Below, in pieces: positions 1 to 9,301 of a DNA stretch of 64,000 bases. The stretch lies in NCBI GenBank assembly GCA_018136815.1, contig CM030938.1:4421724-4485723 (forward strand), in the 5' to 3' direction. Source of the stretch: Isochrysis galbana. Its lineage: Eukaryota > Haptophyta > Isochrysidales > Isochrysidaceae. Within the stretch, counting starts at the first letter, position 1. The number at the start of each line of letters is the position of its first letter. Below the pieces are notes generated by a model. The model was not told where the DNA came from and did not search any database. It saw only the letters and a list, made by a program, of their open reading frames with translations. Made by a program: the position numbers and the translations under genes.

Positions 1-255
1 CGAACGTGCTCACAGACGTCTGCGTTCATGCCAGGCCAAAAATATCGGTCTCGTAGAAGGCGCGCCATTCGGTTGTCGCCAAGGTGGCACAGGTGGTCGT
101 GAAAGGCTTCGAGGTAGGCACGGCGCATCGTCTTCGGCACGTAGAGGCAGAGCTTCTCGCCGTCTCTCGTCGGCACTCGTCGGTAGAGTACAGATCGCAG
201 CGAGATATCCTTGCAATCGAAGAAATCTTGCTGTTGAGCGTGAACCTTCTAGACG
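1..255 (-). mobile_element. Ty3/gypsy-type integrase fragment (H2C2 zinc-binding region), cut by window edge
   Basis: The reverse strand reads an open stretch with the integrase N-terminal pattern of LTR retrotransposon polyproteins: a 'VLYRR..TRDGEKLCLYVPK' strand, then 'LEAFHDHLCHLGDNRMARLL' and 'RDRYFWPGMNADV'. This is the HHCC-type domain before the integrase core; the H...H pair is visible and the CC pair would lie beyond base 1. The frame is closed upstream by a stop near 255, so only a piece is visible. The element may continue to the left of the window. Confidence 0.7.
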
Positions 256-699
256 TTTCTATCGAGCAACCCTGAGTAGCAACCAAGGGGGAGGGAAAAC
301 CAAAAACCAACGGGACCAAGGGCTTTCATGCAACTTGCGTCAAGGAGAAAGATTCCCTCACCCAAGCAGCGAACCTAAATCAATCTCCAAGGGGAGATGG
401 CAAACCAAACCTGATTGCCCCCAGAAGCAGGTAACGAAACGCGGGGAGATAGCGAATTAAACCTTTTTACGAGGCGCCTGGGAGGAAGAAAGGTGGGGAA
501 GCTTCCCTTCTCTTCGAGAGAAAAAGAGAGGGCGCTCCACAACCCTAGATCTTAGGCGTCCACACGAAGTTTTTGACCGAGAACGAGAACGAGAGAATTA
601 TAACGATAAATACCGAACGAAGAGAAGAGAGAAGCCTAACGAGCGTCGATTCGCGAATGCGACACAAGCAAGGGTCTATCTCGTCCAGCCGTGGAAGCA
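256..699. other. Intergenic, no gene seen
   Basis: No ORF with recognisable content. The sequence contains AG-rich runs (480-640) and could be the remainder of the neighbouring transposon fragments. Confidence 0.4.
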
Positions 700-973
700 T
701 CTTTGTTGGGCGGTGACACGCCTTGTCGCAATGCAGTGCTCGGCGTCAAGATGCGAGCATTCATGGTCTGTGGATGGAGGGTTGGATTCACTCGCGCAAG
801 CGCAACCGTCTTGCGGACAAAAGACAGTGGAGAGGCTTGTGAGGTCACATACGAATCTATTGCTTAAGTCGTCCTTGCAAGAGTGGCAAGCACCCGTCTT
901 ACCGTGGGAGTTGGAAATGGTTCCTGAGGACGTTGAGTCGTCTGATTCTGATGCGGACTTGGAGGGTGAGTGA
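700..973 (+). pseudogene. hAT-type transposase C-terminal fragment
   Basis: The ORF reads through 'TVERLVRSHTNLLLKSS' and then 'LPWELEM', followed by an acidic Ser/Asp tail and a stop. The pattern 'VE.LV..HTNL.L' followed by an acidic end is typical of the extreme C-terminus of many hAT transposases, although the usual 'IHSK.RNRL' segment just upstream is degraded. No catalytic region is present. It is a relic of about 90 codons without an intact start. Confidence 0.45.
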
Positions 974-1243
974 GAGTGTGAGAGTGACATGAGACATGAG
1001 CTCATCTGAGGTAATATTAGTTGTAGTTGTCTAAGCAAGATCAATCGCTGATATATGATATGAGCTGATAGAGCGTGTAAGCTGATATTAGCTGCTGATG
1101 TGAGTTTAAGCTCCATCACTCTGTGAGCTGACGAGCTGACGCCACCTCACTGCTTTAAAAAGGCCTCTTCCTCTTCTTTTTTTTGGGGGGGGCACGAGTG
1201 CGAGGCATGCATTCGAAGCCTATTTTTGGTGTTTTGAGCTCAC
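974..1243. repeat. GAGCTGA-rich spacer
   Basis: This short non-coding stretch has many degenerate copies of 'GAGCTGA' and 'GCTGATAT' on both strands between 990 and 1140. This is similar in style to the subterminal repeats of the MITE at 39311-39750. No terminal repeats could be assigned. Confidence 0.3.
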
Positions 1244-2151
1244 TCAAAGCTCCTCCTTCCTAGGCACTTCGTGCACGGGCCGCGCAACCTTCACATTGTG
1301 TGGTATGCTCCCTGAAGCCCCCACGCGCGGGCCAAGCGGTCCGCCGCCTGACCCCTGCGCGCCACCTCCGACAGCATCACCGAGCATGGCGAGCATTGGC
1401 CCCATCGTCTCAAGCATTCCAATTGCCTCGAGGAAGTGCCTCTTGAACGTGGACACGGCGCGATACGCCTCCTTTCGCGATATGGCGCCATTACTGTCGC
1501 CGTCGACAAGGGCGAGCAGCGCGACCACGTGCTCAGCGGCGCCAGCCTCTTCCAATGCAGAGGATAGCGATGGAATTGGAAAGTTGGCCTCGAGCAAAGC
1601 GGTGACCTACGGTGCAGGGCGTAGGCGCTAGCTGTGTCGGGCGGCCGACGACGAGCGACATAGACGCTCGAGGACCTACTCACCTTGCCTAGCACGGGTG
1701 GGATGATGGCGGCCTTCTGCTCCTCGGGCGAGACGGAGTTGTCGCCGTCAGCATCGATCGCGTCAAACACTTCTCGCGTTAGCTCCTTCAGAGATGCCTT
1801 CACTCGCTCGTGTGCCGCGCCGAGCCATTCAAGCTCAGATGCGGTGAGCGTCCCACTCTTGTCGGTGTCCATCAGCCTGAATAGCGTGGGCGCCGCCGCC
1901 TTTGCCGCGCCAACTCTGTGTGCGAGAGGGTCCGGCTGCCCCGCTGGTGGTGGCACTCCGAATGCTCCGAGTGCTCCAAAACCGTCGAGAGCGCTGAGAA
2001 CCTCCATGAGGGTGAGCGCGCCGTTCTTGTCGAGGTCGAAAACGGCGAGCACCGTCGCGTGCAGCGGCGACGCCTCCTGGGCGCGCGCACCCAGCAGCAC
2101 GGCCAGCAGCGCCAGCAGCGCCGCGCGGCCCATCGATCGCCACATACCCAC
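1244..2151 (-). CDS. Secretory EF-hand calcium-binding protein (four EF-hands, one intron)
   Basis: There are two reverse-strand exons, 2151-1684 and 1606-1244. The 77-nt intron has a GTGAGT donor and a GTAG acceptor, and the join gives 276 aa. Residues 1-25 form a hydrophobic signal peptide (Ala/Leu-rich, ending AxA). Four 12-residue calcium loops follow: DLDKNGALTLME, DTDKSGTLTASE, DADGDNSVSPEE and DGDSNGAISRKE, all with Asp at position 1, Gly (or Asn) near 6 and Glu at 12. The last loop is in exon 2, which supports the splice. The C-terminal 50 residues are Gly-rich and have no ER-retention signal, so secretion or the endomembrane lumen is likely. No closer orthologue can be named. Confidence 0.85.
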
Positions 2152-2284
2152 TCTTTCTCTCGCCGCACATATAGGTATTTATATAGACATAAACATGGTA
2201 GACGGAAGAACACCCCTCGCGCAAAGACAAAAATAGGTTGACACCTCACTCGGTAGGTTTTGGCCTAAGAATGAACATGTGCTC

Positions 2285-2421
2285 CCGCTCTTCTATTATT
2301 AGTCCGTCTCCCTCCGCTCTCTGGACGACTCGGTCCGCCCGCGCCCGCTCATCGGGCCGCCCTCTCTCCCCTCACCCTTCCCCCTCGCCCTCTCCTCTCG
2401 CGCTCTCCCTCCCCCCCCGGG
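2285..2421 (+). promoter_or_regulatory. Pyrimidine-rich tract immediately upstream of the HtrA-like gene
   Basis: About 130 bases dominated by C and T run directly into the start codon at 2422. Comparable tracts precede the starts at 9302, 16097, 53095 and, on the reverse strand, 44830 and 51489. They are probably part of the promoter or 5'UTR. No TATA box is evident. Confidence 0.4.
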
Positions 2422-3579
2422 ATGCTGCTGGGCCGGCTGCGCACCTCGCTGCCTCGGCTTGCGGCCGCAGCAGCCTGTGGCGCCGGCGCGACCGCCCTCA
2501 CTCTCCCTCTCTGTGAGAGCCCCGCGCCCACCTCTCTCACGGCCTCGCGACCGCCGGTGCCTCTCACCTCCTCCACGCTGGCCGATGCGGCCGCTGCGGT
2601 CGCGCCCGCGCTCGTCCACCTAACCGTCTCCCGCCCAGCGCGCTTGCTCGGCTCGGTGCAGCACGGCGGCTCTGGGTTCATCATTGAGTCAAGTGGGACC
2701 ATCCTCACCAACTGCCATGTGGTGCGCAACGCGGCCGAGCTTGAGGTGACGCTGCACGACGGCGTGACCAAGCTTCATGGCGTTGTCACCCATGCCGACC
2801 CCATATCGGACCTCGCCGTTGTGAAGGTGGAGCCAGCTGCACCGCTTCCTGTAGCGACACTGGGATCGTCGTCCGAGCTGCGCCCCGGTGACCTGGTCGT
2901 CGCGCTCGGCGCACCTGCTGGCCTGAGCAACTCCGTCTCGTTCGGCATCGTCTCGTCGATCGAGCGCACTCGTTCCGAGCTAGGCATGAGCGGCGCCAGC
3001 CGCGACACAACGGGCTACATTCAGACAGATGCGGCGATCAACATGGGCAACTCGGGTGGTCCGCTAATCAACGTGCACGGCGAGGTCATCGGCGTCAACT
3101 CGATGAAAGCCATGGGCGTCGAAAACATTGCCTTTGCGGTACAGATCGACGAGGTGAAGCGTGTGATGCGCCAGCTGGCAGCGCATGGTCGTGTTCTGCG
3201 GCCATATCTCGGGCTTAAGTTTTTCGAGGTGACGCCGCATCTCGCTGAGAACATCAATGAGCGCGTGCGCAAGGAGCGCGCGGCGCGGCACCACAGCGAG
3301 GCGGGTGGCGTGGGCGGCGGCGTTATCTTGCCGCCAACAGGCTTGCACTTGATGCACATCGCACCAGACTCGCCTGCGCAGCAAGCTGGGCTGCGCGTGG
3401 GCGACACAATTGTCGCCATGCGTACCGCGCCGGATGCGGAGGCAGTCAATGTCACATCCACCAAACAGCTCGTGGAGCGACTCTCTGACCACGTGGGCGA
3501 GCACATGGACCTCGAAGTCTGGCGCGACGGTGAGCGCGGCCGGTGGCTTCGCGTCCACGTCGAGAGCATGCAGGCTTGA
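2422..3579 (+). CDS. HtrA/DegP-type serine protease with PDZ domain, probably organellar
   Basis: This is a single-exon gene of 385 aa. The start at 2422 follows a CT-rich leader and opens an Arg/Leu/Ala-rich N-terminus (residues 1-35) that looks like an organelle-targeting or membrane-anchored presequence. The trypsin-like domain spans about 55-255 with the whole catalytic triad in family context: His99 in 'ILTNCHVV', Asp130 in 'PISDLAVVKV' and Ser211 in 'NMGNSGGPLIN'. One PDZ domain follows (about 265-378), with the 'IAPDSPAQQAGLRVGDTIVAM' core. One PDZ and about 385 residues match the mitochondrial HTRA2-like and DegP1/DegQ layouts, so its job is protein quality control in an organelle. 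Which organelle cannot be decided from sequence. Confidence 0.92.
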   Translation: MLLGRLRTSLPRLAAAAACGAGATALTLPLCESPAPTSLTASRPPVPLTSSTLADAAAAVAPALVHLTVSRPARLLGSVQHGGSGFIIESSGTILTNCHVVRNAAELEVTLHDGVTKLHGVVTHADPISDLAVVKVEPAAPLPVATLGSSSELRPGDLVVALGAPAGLSNSVSFGIVSSIERTRSELGMSGASRDTTGYIQTDAAINMGNSGGPLINVHGEVIGVNSMKAMGVENIAFAVQIDEVKRVMRQLAAHGRVLRPYLGLKFFEVTPHLAENINERVRKERAARHHSEAGGVGGGVILPPTGLHLMHIAPDSPAQQAGLRVGDTIVAMRTAPDAEAVNVTSTKQLVERLSDHVGEHMDLEVWRDGERGRWLRVHVESMQA

Positions 3580-4380
3580 CACGAAGCTGTCTCGCCGCCC
3601 CATGCTCCCCATCCGTGTGGGCGAGGAACGAATAGGGAACAAGTGGTTTGAACCGCAGCGCGGCTAGGTGCACACTACTCCGAAATTCGGTTGGCCTCGT
3701 GCTAGACATATGAAAGCTATTCGCGCTGCTTGTAGAAGAGTTAGAGCTCGTTGTGGTCGCGCTTTGCGTCGGCCTAGACTCGCATCGATAAAAACACACT
3801 TATAGCCGGGTCATCGGTCACTCACTCCTTGATGGTTACTTGTGCAGCCCGGTCACTCACGCTTTTCAACCACTATTTCCCACCTCCCCTAGGTGCCCAA
3901 GGATTTCACAGGGTCCCCCCCTACTTGCCCCGCCAGCCGCCTCTCCTAGGGCGGTCAAACCACTGTGCGTATCACCAAAAAAATTTCAAAAATAGGATTC
4001 CGGTGAGCCTCCCCGTAGAGAGCAATGGCGGAGCGATCGCCCGCCAGACGCTCCCCGCGCCTCGTGGCCCAGGGGTCGCCAGCGGCCTTGGGAAGCCGGA
4101 CTTCGAGCGCGCGAGCCAGCCCTACCTCAATGTCCCGGCACTCGCGCGCGGAGCGGCCTCGCGACAGGTGCGCCTCTACCCCCACAGCCCAGGCAGCGTC
4201 GACGAGGCGCTTTCGTCGCACGCACCGCGTTGCGACTGCTGTGTGGCGGCACCACGGCGCGTTCGTTCTAGGATTATGCACGCACCAGAGCACACCCATA
4301 TCATCTTATTAGCGCACGCGAAATGGAGGAGCTCACTGACGCACCCTCCCTACTCGCCTCGCGTTTCCTTCATTGGTCAA
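3580..4380. other. Intergenic, with an open but unrecognised reading frame
   Basis: A forward frame is open from 3829 into the chromodomain remnant, but its composition (Pro/Arg/Ala without motifs) looks like GC-driven openness. The segment 'CTAGGGCGGTCAAACCACTG' near 3946 belongs to a dispersed repeat also seen at 45612, 52029, 52675 and 62740. Confidence 0.35.
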
Positions 4381-4743
4381 ATGGAAAAAAAATCTGGAGG
4401 CGAGCTGCGGAAGGTTAAGGGCCTCATCACCCACAAGAAGGTGGGCGCGACCACCATGTACCTTGTGGAGTGGGAGCCCGTTGATGATAAGTCATTCCCG
4501 CCCTACTGGGTGGCTGAGGCCGACATCTCCGTCGGTGCGCTCTGCGAGTACAAGGAGTCGTTGGCGTTCGCCCGCGCAGCCATCGATGTTAATGTGCCGC
4601 TAGATCCTGTCCACGATCTCGTGCGGTGGCGTCTGCTACATAAAAAAAAACCTTCTGAATATTCAAAAAAAAACCTTCTGAAGATTCAGGGCTACACACC
4701 TACTAGTTATGGGACTCCCCCTCGCTATCCACACTGCCCTTAA
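4381..4743 (+). pseudogene. Chromodomain-like protein fragment, truncated by a repeat
   Basis: From the Met at 4381 the frame encodes 'LRKVKGLITHKKVGATTMYLVEW' and on through 'SFPPYWVAEADI'. This is the chromodomain order: an 'I..HK' strand, the 'YLVEW' aromatic-cage strand, then 'W.AE.DI'. About 85 residues continue with an Ala/Asp/Val-rich helix to about 4640. There the sequence turns into A-rich duplicated repeat ('CCTTCTGAATATTC' then 'CCTTCTGAAGATTC') shared with other loci, and the frame ends at 4743. Chromodomains occur in host chromatin proteins and at the ends of chromovirus integrases, and the fragment is too short to choose. Probably a gene or transposon end broken by the repeat insertion. 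Confidence 0.5.
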
Positions 4744-4870
4744 CTTCCCTCCCTCCACCTCTTCCCCTGCCCCCCTTCTTCCTTTTTCTTCGGTTACCGG
4801 GGTCCGGCCACGGTGCGCTACCTGTGGCCTGGTTCAGAGCGTTGGGTCCGGGCAGGCCTGTTGATGTTGA
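4641..4870 (+). repeat. Dispersed repeat with 'CACACCTACTAG' start and 'CCGGGGTCCGGCC' end
   Basis: The pattern is 'ATTCAGGGCTACACACCTAC', then a pyrimidine stretch, then 'CGGTTACCGGGGTCCGGCC' and 'CTACCTGTGGCCTGGTTCAG'. It recurs diverged at 21490-21690 and 38570-38705. It marks one non-coding repeat family present at least three times here. Boundaries are approximate. Confidence 0.5.
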
Positions 4871-5107
4871 TGTAGATGTCGTGCGTGTCTTCCTAGCCGC
4901 GTTTAGTTTTTTAGGGTTGAGTCTAGGTGCCGTCGTCTCAAGCAGCAACCTTGAATGGTGTGTCGGTATTTCAATCGCCTTTGTTTCTTTGTTCCTTAGT
5001 CCCCTCAACTACGTGTGCGATCTTCAACTTGGTGGCTAGCTCCATTAGCTCCGCGTTGGGTTTGAGACCACATTTGTCGTTTCCGTTGAAAACGGGTCTC
5101 AAGTCGT

Positions 5108-5340
5108 TCATGTCGATATCCTTTTCTTGGGCTGTCTACCCATGCCTGCTCGGGCGGTTCTCGCCGAGTCCGTTTCTTTTGCGAAAAGGAGTGCTTTACT
5201 TAGCGTGGTGAATCTTTCTATTGCTCTTATTAGTATTGATTCATCCGAGAATCTTATGCTGTCGTAGTGTATCCTATAGAAGTCTGTGATTATGTATCTC
5301 GACGCTAATAGGTGTAACACGTATATCACTTTCGGGGCGT
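5108..5340 (-). mobile_element. LINE 3' fragment (C-terminal region of non-LTR retrotransposon ORF)
   Basis: The reverse strand encodes 'LLASRYIITDFYRIHYDSI', close to 'ILAWRYILTDFYNIHYGNA' in the better-preserved forward copy at 24378-25083. It lies on the same strand as the LINE 5' part at 6716-7905, on the other side of the telomeric array. Confidence 0.6.
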
Positions 5341-5654
5341 CTGCTGAGCGAATGTTGTTTTCCTCCTTTCCCTCGTTAGTGCTGTTTACCCCCCGATATG
5401 TTTCGCAAAAGTTTTTTTCCGCCGACCCCCCCCAAGTTTCGTAAAAAATTTCGCGAAACCCTTACCAGGCCCTAGAAAGAATCAAGATATTGCTATGTTA
5501 TAAGTCGAGATTGATATCGAAATATGAATCTTGAATAATTTTTGATAAACGAAATATTTGCGAAATTTGGGGGTGCAAGCATGAAATATGTGCGAAATAA
5601 AAAACAAAATTTGGGTGGGGCAAAAACAAAATTCAGGCCTAACCCTAGTTCAGG
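5341..5654. other. AT-richer spacer with 'GCGAAATTTGGGGG' motifs
   Basis: There is no gene here. Short motifs of the form 'CGAAATTTCGCGAAATTTGG' occur here and again at 21720-21800, 62945-63055 and 63745-63835. They represent a diverged dispersed repeat, here abutting the telomeric array. Confidence 0.45.
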
Positions 5655-6586
5655 ATAAAGGGTTAAGGGTTAAGGGTTAAGGGTTAAGGGTTAAGGGTTA
5701 AGGGTTAAGGGTTAAGGGTTAAGGGTTAAGGGTTAAGGGTTAAGGGTTAAGGGTTAAGGGTTAAGGGTTAAGGGTTAAGGGTTAAGGGTTAAGGGTTAAG
5801 GGTTAAGGGTTAAGGGTTAAGGGTTAAGGGTTAAGGGTTAAGGGTTAAGGGTTAAGGGTTAGGGTTAGGGTTAGGGTTAGGGTTAGGGTTAGGGTTAGGG
5901 TTAGGGTTAGGGTTAGGGTTAGGGTTAGGGTTAGGGTTAGGGTTAGGGTTAGGGTTAGGGTTAGGGTTAGGGTTAGGGTTAGGGTTAGGGTTAGGGTTAG
6001 GGTTAGGGTTAGGGTTAGGGTAGGGTTAGGGTTAGGGGGTTAGGGTTAGGGTTAGGGTTAGGGTTAGGGTTAGGGTTAGGGTTAGGGTTAGGGTTAGGGT
6101 TAGGGTTAGGGTTAGGGTTAGGGTATTAGGGTTAGGGGTTAGGGTTAGGGTTAGGGTTAGGGTTAGGGTTAGGGTTAGGGTTAGGGTTAGGGTTGTTAGG
6201 GTTAGGGTTAGGGTTAGGGTTAGGTTAGGGTTAGGGTTAGGGTTAGGGTTAGGGTTAGGGTTAGGGTTAGGGTTAGGGTTAGGGTTAGGGTTAGGGTTAG
6301 GGTTAGGGTTAGGGTTAGGGTTAGGGTTAGGGTTAGGGTTAGGGTTAGGGTTAGGGTTAGGGTTAGGGTTAGGGTTAGGGTTAGGGTTAGGGTTAGGGTT
6401 AGGGTTAGGGTTAGGGTTAGGGTTAGGGTTAGGGTTAGGGTTAGGGTTAGGGTTAGGGTTAGGGTTAGGGTTAGGGTTAGGGTTAGGGTTAGGGTTAGGG
6501 TTAGGGTTAGGGTTAGGGTTAGGGTTAGGGTTAGGGTTAGGGTTAGGGTTAGGGTTAGGGTTAGGGTTAGGGTTAGGGTTAGGGTT
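5655..6586 (+). repeat. Telomeric array: (TTAAGGG)n followed by (TTAGGG)n
   Basis: About 29 copies of the 7-mer TTAAGGG (5659-5860) are followed by about 725 bases of the 6-mer TTAGGG with a few slips (near 6018, 6125, 6195). The array runs into a 100-N gap. Variant repeats lie on the inner side and canonical repeats on the outer side, with the G-rich strand running 5' to 3' outward. This is the order expected at a real right-hand chromosome end. Confidence 0.97.
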
Positions 6587-6686
6587 NNNNNNNNNNNNNN
6601 NNNNNNNNNNNNNNNNNNNNNNNNNNNNNNNNNNNNNNNNNNNNNNNNNNNNNNNNNNNNNNNNNNNNNNNNNNNNNNNNNNNNNN
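6587..6686. other. Assembly gap (100 N)
   Basis: Exactly 100 N, the usual placeholder for a gap of unknown size. The other two gaps in the window have the same length. Confidence 0.95.
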
Positions 6687-6715
6687 CCATGTATCTCGTG
6701 AACTCCGCAAAAGAG

Positions 6716-7905
6716 CTACCGCTTCCGGCTTCCGGGCAGCGAGATGTCTCCGTAGCATGTGTCCTCCGGTAGCGCGCCCCTGGAGTACGCCTCGTTCAGC
6801 ATTCTAGAGAGGTGCGGTACAATGGTCTTCTCAAAGATTTGATAGAACTCCATCGGGATGCCGTCGGGTCCCGCTGATTTTCCTTTTGCCAGTTGCCGAA
6901 TAGCCCGAATTATCTCCGAGTGCGAGATCGGGTTGTCTAAACAGATTCTGTGGGTCGCGGGAATTTGTCGGGCCTTCAAAAGTTGAAGAAGAAGCTCCGA
7001 CTCTTGAGACGGTTTTTCTTTGAACAACCATACGTAGTATCTCCTAAGTGAGGCTAGAATGTTCGTATCCTTCCTGGTCGTGTTGTCCTCCGACAAGTTC
7101 GGGTGCGACGTGTCCCAGTCGACTCGGTCGAAAAGTACCGGAATGTCGCCGCTCGCGTGTCTAGGGGTGAACTTTCTGAAGAATTGTTTGGTGACCAGCT
7201 CCTCGGCTCTTATGATCTTCTCAGCCATCGAGGGCGGGGGATCGTAGGCTCTCCGTTTCTCGATGATTTGCTCGTTTAGGCGATTAAGAGTGCCCGCACT
7301 CATCGACCCCGGTGTTCCTCTCATCTGTTCGCTTCTAGCTTTCGCCAGCGCGTCGATCTCGGGCTGAGCGTTTGTTGTTTTCCTCTTTTCCCTCGTTAGT
7401 GCTAAAAGAAGAGAGGCCGTGCCGCGCTTCGCGTGTGTCCACTTTTCGGCTTCGCTCCGTTCTCCCTCCTGAGCGATCTCCGCTTCCACGTATTGTCGTT
7501 TCCAAAACAGTTGGATTATTTCGCCGACGTCTGGGTCATTCAGTATCTCCGGGCTTATTCGCGCCTCTATTTCAGTCGCCTTGCGCGGGGATGCCGTGGA
7601 GAAGGTCGCCACGACTGGATGGTGGTCTGAAACCGCTCCTCCCGTAAATAAGTGCAGGTCGACATACGACTTTTGCCATCTCCAAGCCGAGTGGTATGCC
7701 GCGGCGTAGATTCTATCGATTCTGGTGTACGTTTGGTGGCCGCATCTCGTGTAAACCTCTGACAGACGCGGGTTGACGATAAGTTGAACGTCCATGACTC
7801 CGTGTGCGGCCAGCGCTCTGGCTAAGGACCTACCCCCGATGTTAGTGTATGCGTCACCGCATAAGTGAAGGGGCGACGGAGGGGCGAGAAACTCTGCCGC
7901 CTCAC
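6716..7905 (-). mobile_element. Non-LTR retrotransposon (LINE) fragment: end of endonuclease plus start of reverse transcriptase
   Basis: Reverse-strand coding. 'RIDRIYAA' and 'GGAVSDHHPVVATF' form the C-terminal part of an apurinic-type (EEP) endonuclease. A helical linker follows, then the reverse-transcriptase N-terminal hallmark 'LAKGKSAGPDGIPMEFYQIF'. The frame stops at 6716, about where RT motif 2 should be, and only 29 bases of contig remain before the gap. The catalytic YxDD region is absent. Upstream, at about 7905, the frame joins a hAT-like fragment across a G-run, so the ORF is a chimera. The 3' LINE pieces at 5108-5340, 24378-25083 and 48000-48120 could be the same family. Confidence 0.8.
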
Positions 7906-7917
7906 TAGGGGGGGGGG

Positions 7918-8664
7918 GAACGCTGCGCTGGGCAGATTGGCTGCGACCAAGCATGTGCATGTGGTCGACAACCCTTGTCGCGCTGCCGCGCCGCTCCACG
8001 CCGCAGCCGATGCAACGCAACGCAGCGTGATTTGGATCATCCTCATTGAGGATGATCACACATGCCCACGCAGGATCGGTCGGTGCGCTTCGCCGCAAGC
8101 GAGCGCTTGCGCACGCCTTGTTGCAACAAGGGTTGGCTCAGCCGCTCAGCCCAGTGGCGCGCGCGGGGAGCACCCAAACACTGCCTCCCTCCTCGCGCGT
8201 GCGCGCGTGCAGGCACCTCCTCCTCCTCCTCCTCCTCTTGCGCGGCGGCCCTCTGGATTGAGCCTTGGCCTTGCGCTCCATTGAGCAACGCTGCCCATTG
8301 AAATCGCTGCGAAGCTAGGGCTTGGGCGCACCTCACGGACCAGCGCCCCATCGCAGGCGTCAGCCTGTGCCTCGCCTTCGAGGCGATCGCGCGCGCGCGA
8401 GGCAAGGCTGGGGTTCGGGTTGAAGCTGGACATGGTGTTCAGGAGGAGGGAGGGGGAGGGGGAGAGAGGGGCGCGCTCGGGCCACGCTCGCGAGAAGAGA
8501 GGGGGGGGTTGCGGGGGGGGGGGGGGGGGGGAGGAGGGAGAGAGGGGAGAGCCCCCTCCTATATCACTGTGTTTTGGACTGTGTTTGGCTGTGTTTGTAC
8601 AAATGTAAAACACAGCCTGTTTTTACTGCGTTTGGAGACGCTCCTGCTGTGTTTCCCAGCTAGG
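7918..8664. mobile_element. Truncated hAT-like element related to 61615-62501
   Basis: The right end at 8649-8664 is GTGTTTCCCAGCTAGG, identical to the right terminal repeat of the complete copy at 62486-62501. Upstream are the same subterminal 'AAACACAG/CTGTGTTT' repeats (8570-8655). The interior (7930-8090, reverse strand) encodes 'DPNHAALRCIGCGVERR', the counterpart of 'DPNHTLWRCIGCRVVVW' in the other copy. Cys pairs and His residues suggest a BED-type zinc finger. The left end is lost at a G-run next to the LINE. Confidence 0.7.
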
Positions 8665-8739
8665 TTTAAGTCCCCGGTGAGTCGCTGCGCAACCCCTCCA
8701 TTCTGTCGCGGACTTGTTTGAAAGTAGAGTAGACGGTAG

Positions 8740-9301
8740 AGTCCGTGAGAGAGAGAGGGCTCGCACGCGACCCGGGGAGGGGGGGGAGGGGGGGGGGGGG
8801 GGGGAGTTTTGACCGCAGCAGACCGCACCCCCCCCTCCCCCCCCCCCCCCCCCTCTCTCTCTCTCTCTTCTCGCTCCCCCTCTCTCCCTCCCCCTCTCCT
8901 CCCGCTCTCTCTCTTCCTCTCCTCTCCCCATTCTGTCTACTCGCTTACATCTCACGTCGTCGGCGCCCCCCCCCACCGACCCCCCCCCCCCCCTCGCTCC
9001 GCCAACTCCCCCCCCACCTCGCTTCCCTCTCTTACCTTATCCCTCCTCCGCTTTCCCCTCTTCCCCCCCTCTCTCCCCCCCCCCGCCCCCTCCCCCTCTC
9101 TCCCCCTCTCTCTCCCCCGCCGCCCGACACCCCCCTACCTCTCTCTCTCTCTCTCTCTTGTTCTCCCCCTCCCCCCACTCCTCTCTCTCACCCCTCCTGC
9201 TCTCTCTCTTTCTTTCTCTCCCTCTCCCTCTTTCTTCTCTTCCTCTCTCTCCTCTCTCCTCCCCTCCCCTGTCTCCCCCCTTTCCCCCCCCGCCCCCCGC
9301 A
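8740..9301 (+). promoter_or_regulatory. 560-bp C/T tract upstream of the MDH-like gene
   Basis: The tract consists almost entirely of C and T on the + strand, with runs of up to 14 C and long CTCTCT arrays. It ends at the start codon at 9302. It may act as promoter or 5'UTR, or simply be an expanded microsatellite. Confidence 0.4.

Noticed and set aside
3829..4380. N-terminal extension of the chromodomain frame
   Set aside because: No motif, and it contains part of a dispersed repeat (TAGGGCGGTCAAAC). The frame is probably open by chance.
5862..6690. Long reverse-strand ORF of alternating Thr and Leu
   Set aside because: It is a translation of the TTAGGG telomeric repeat and the N gap, not a protein.
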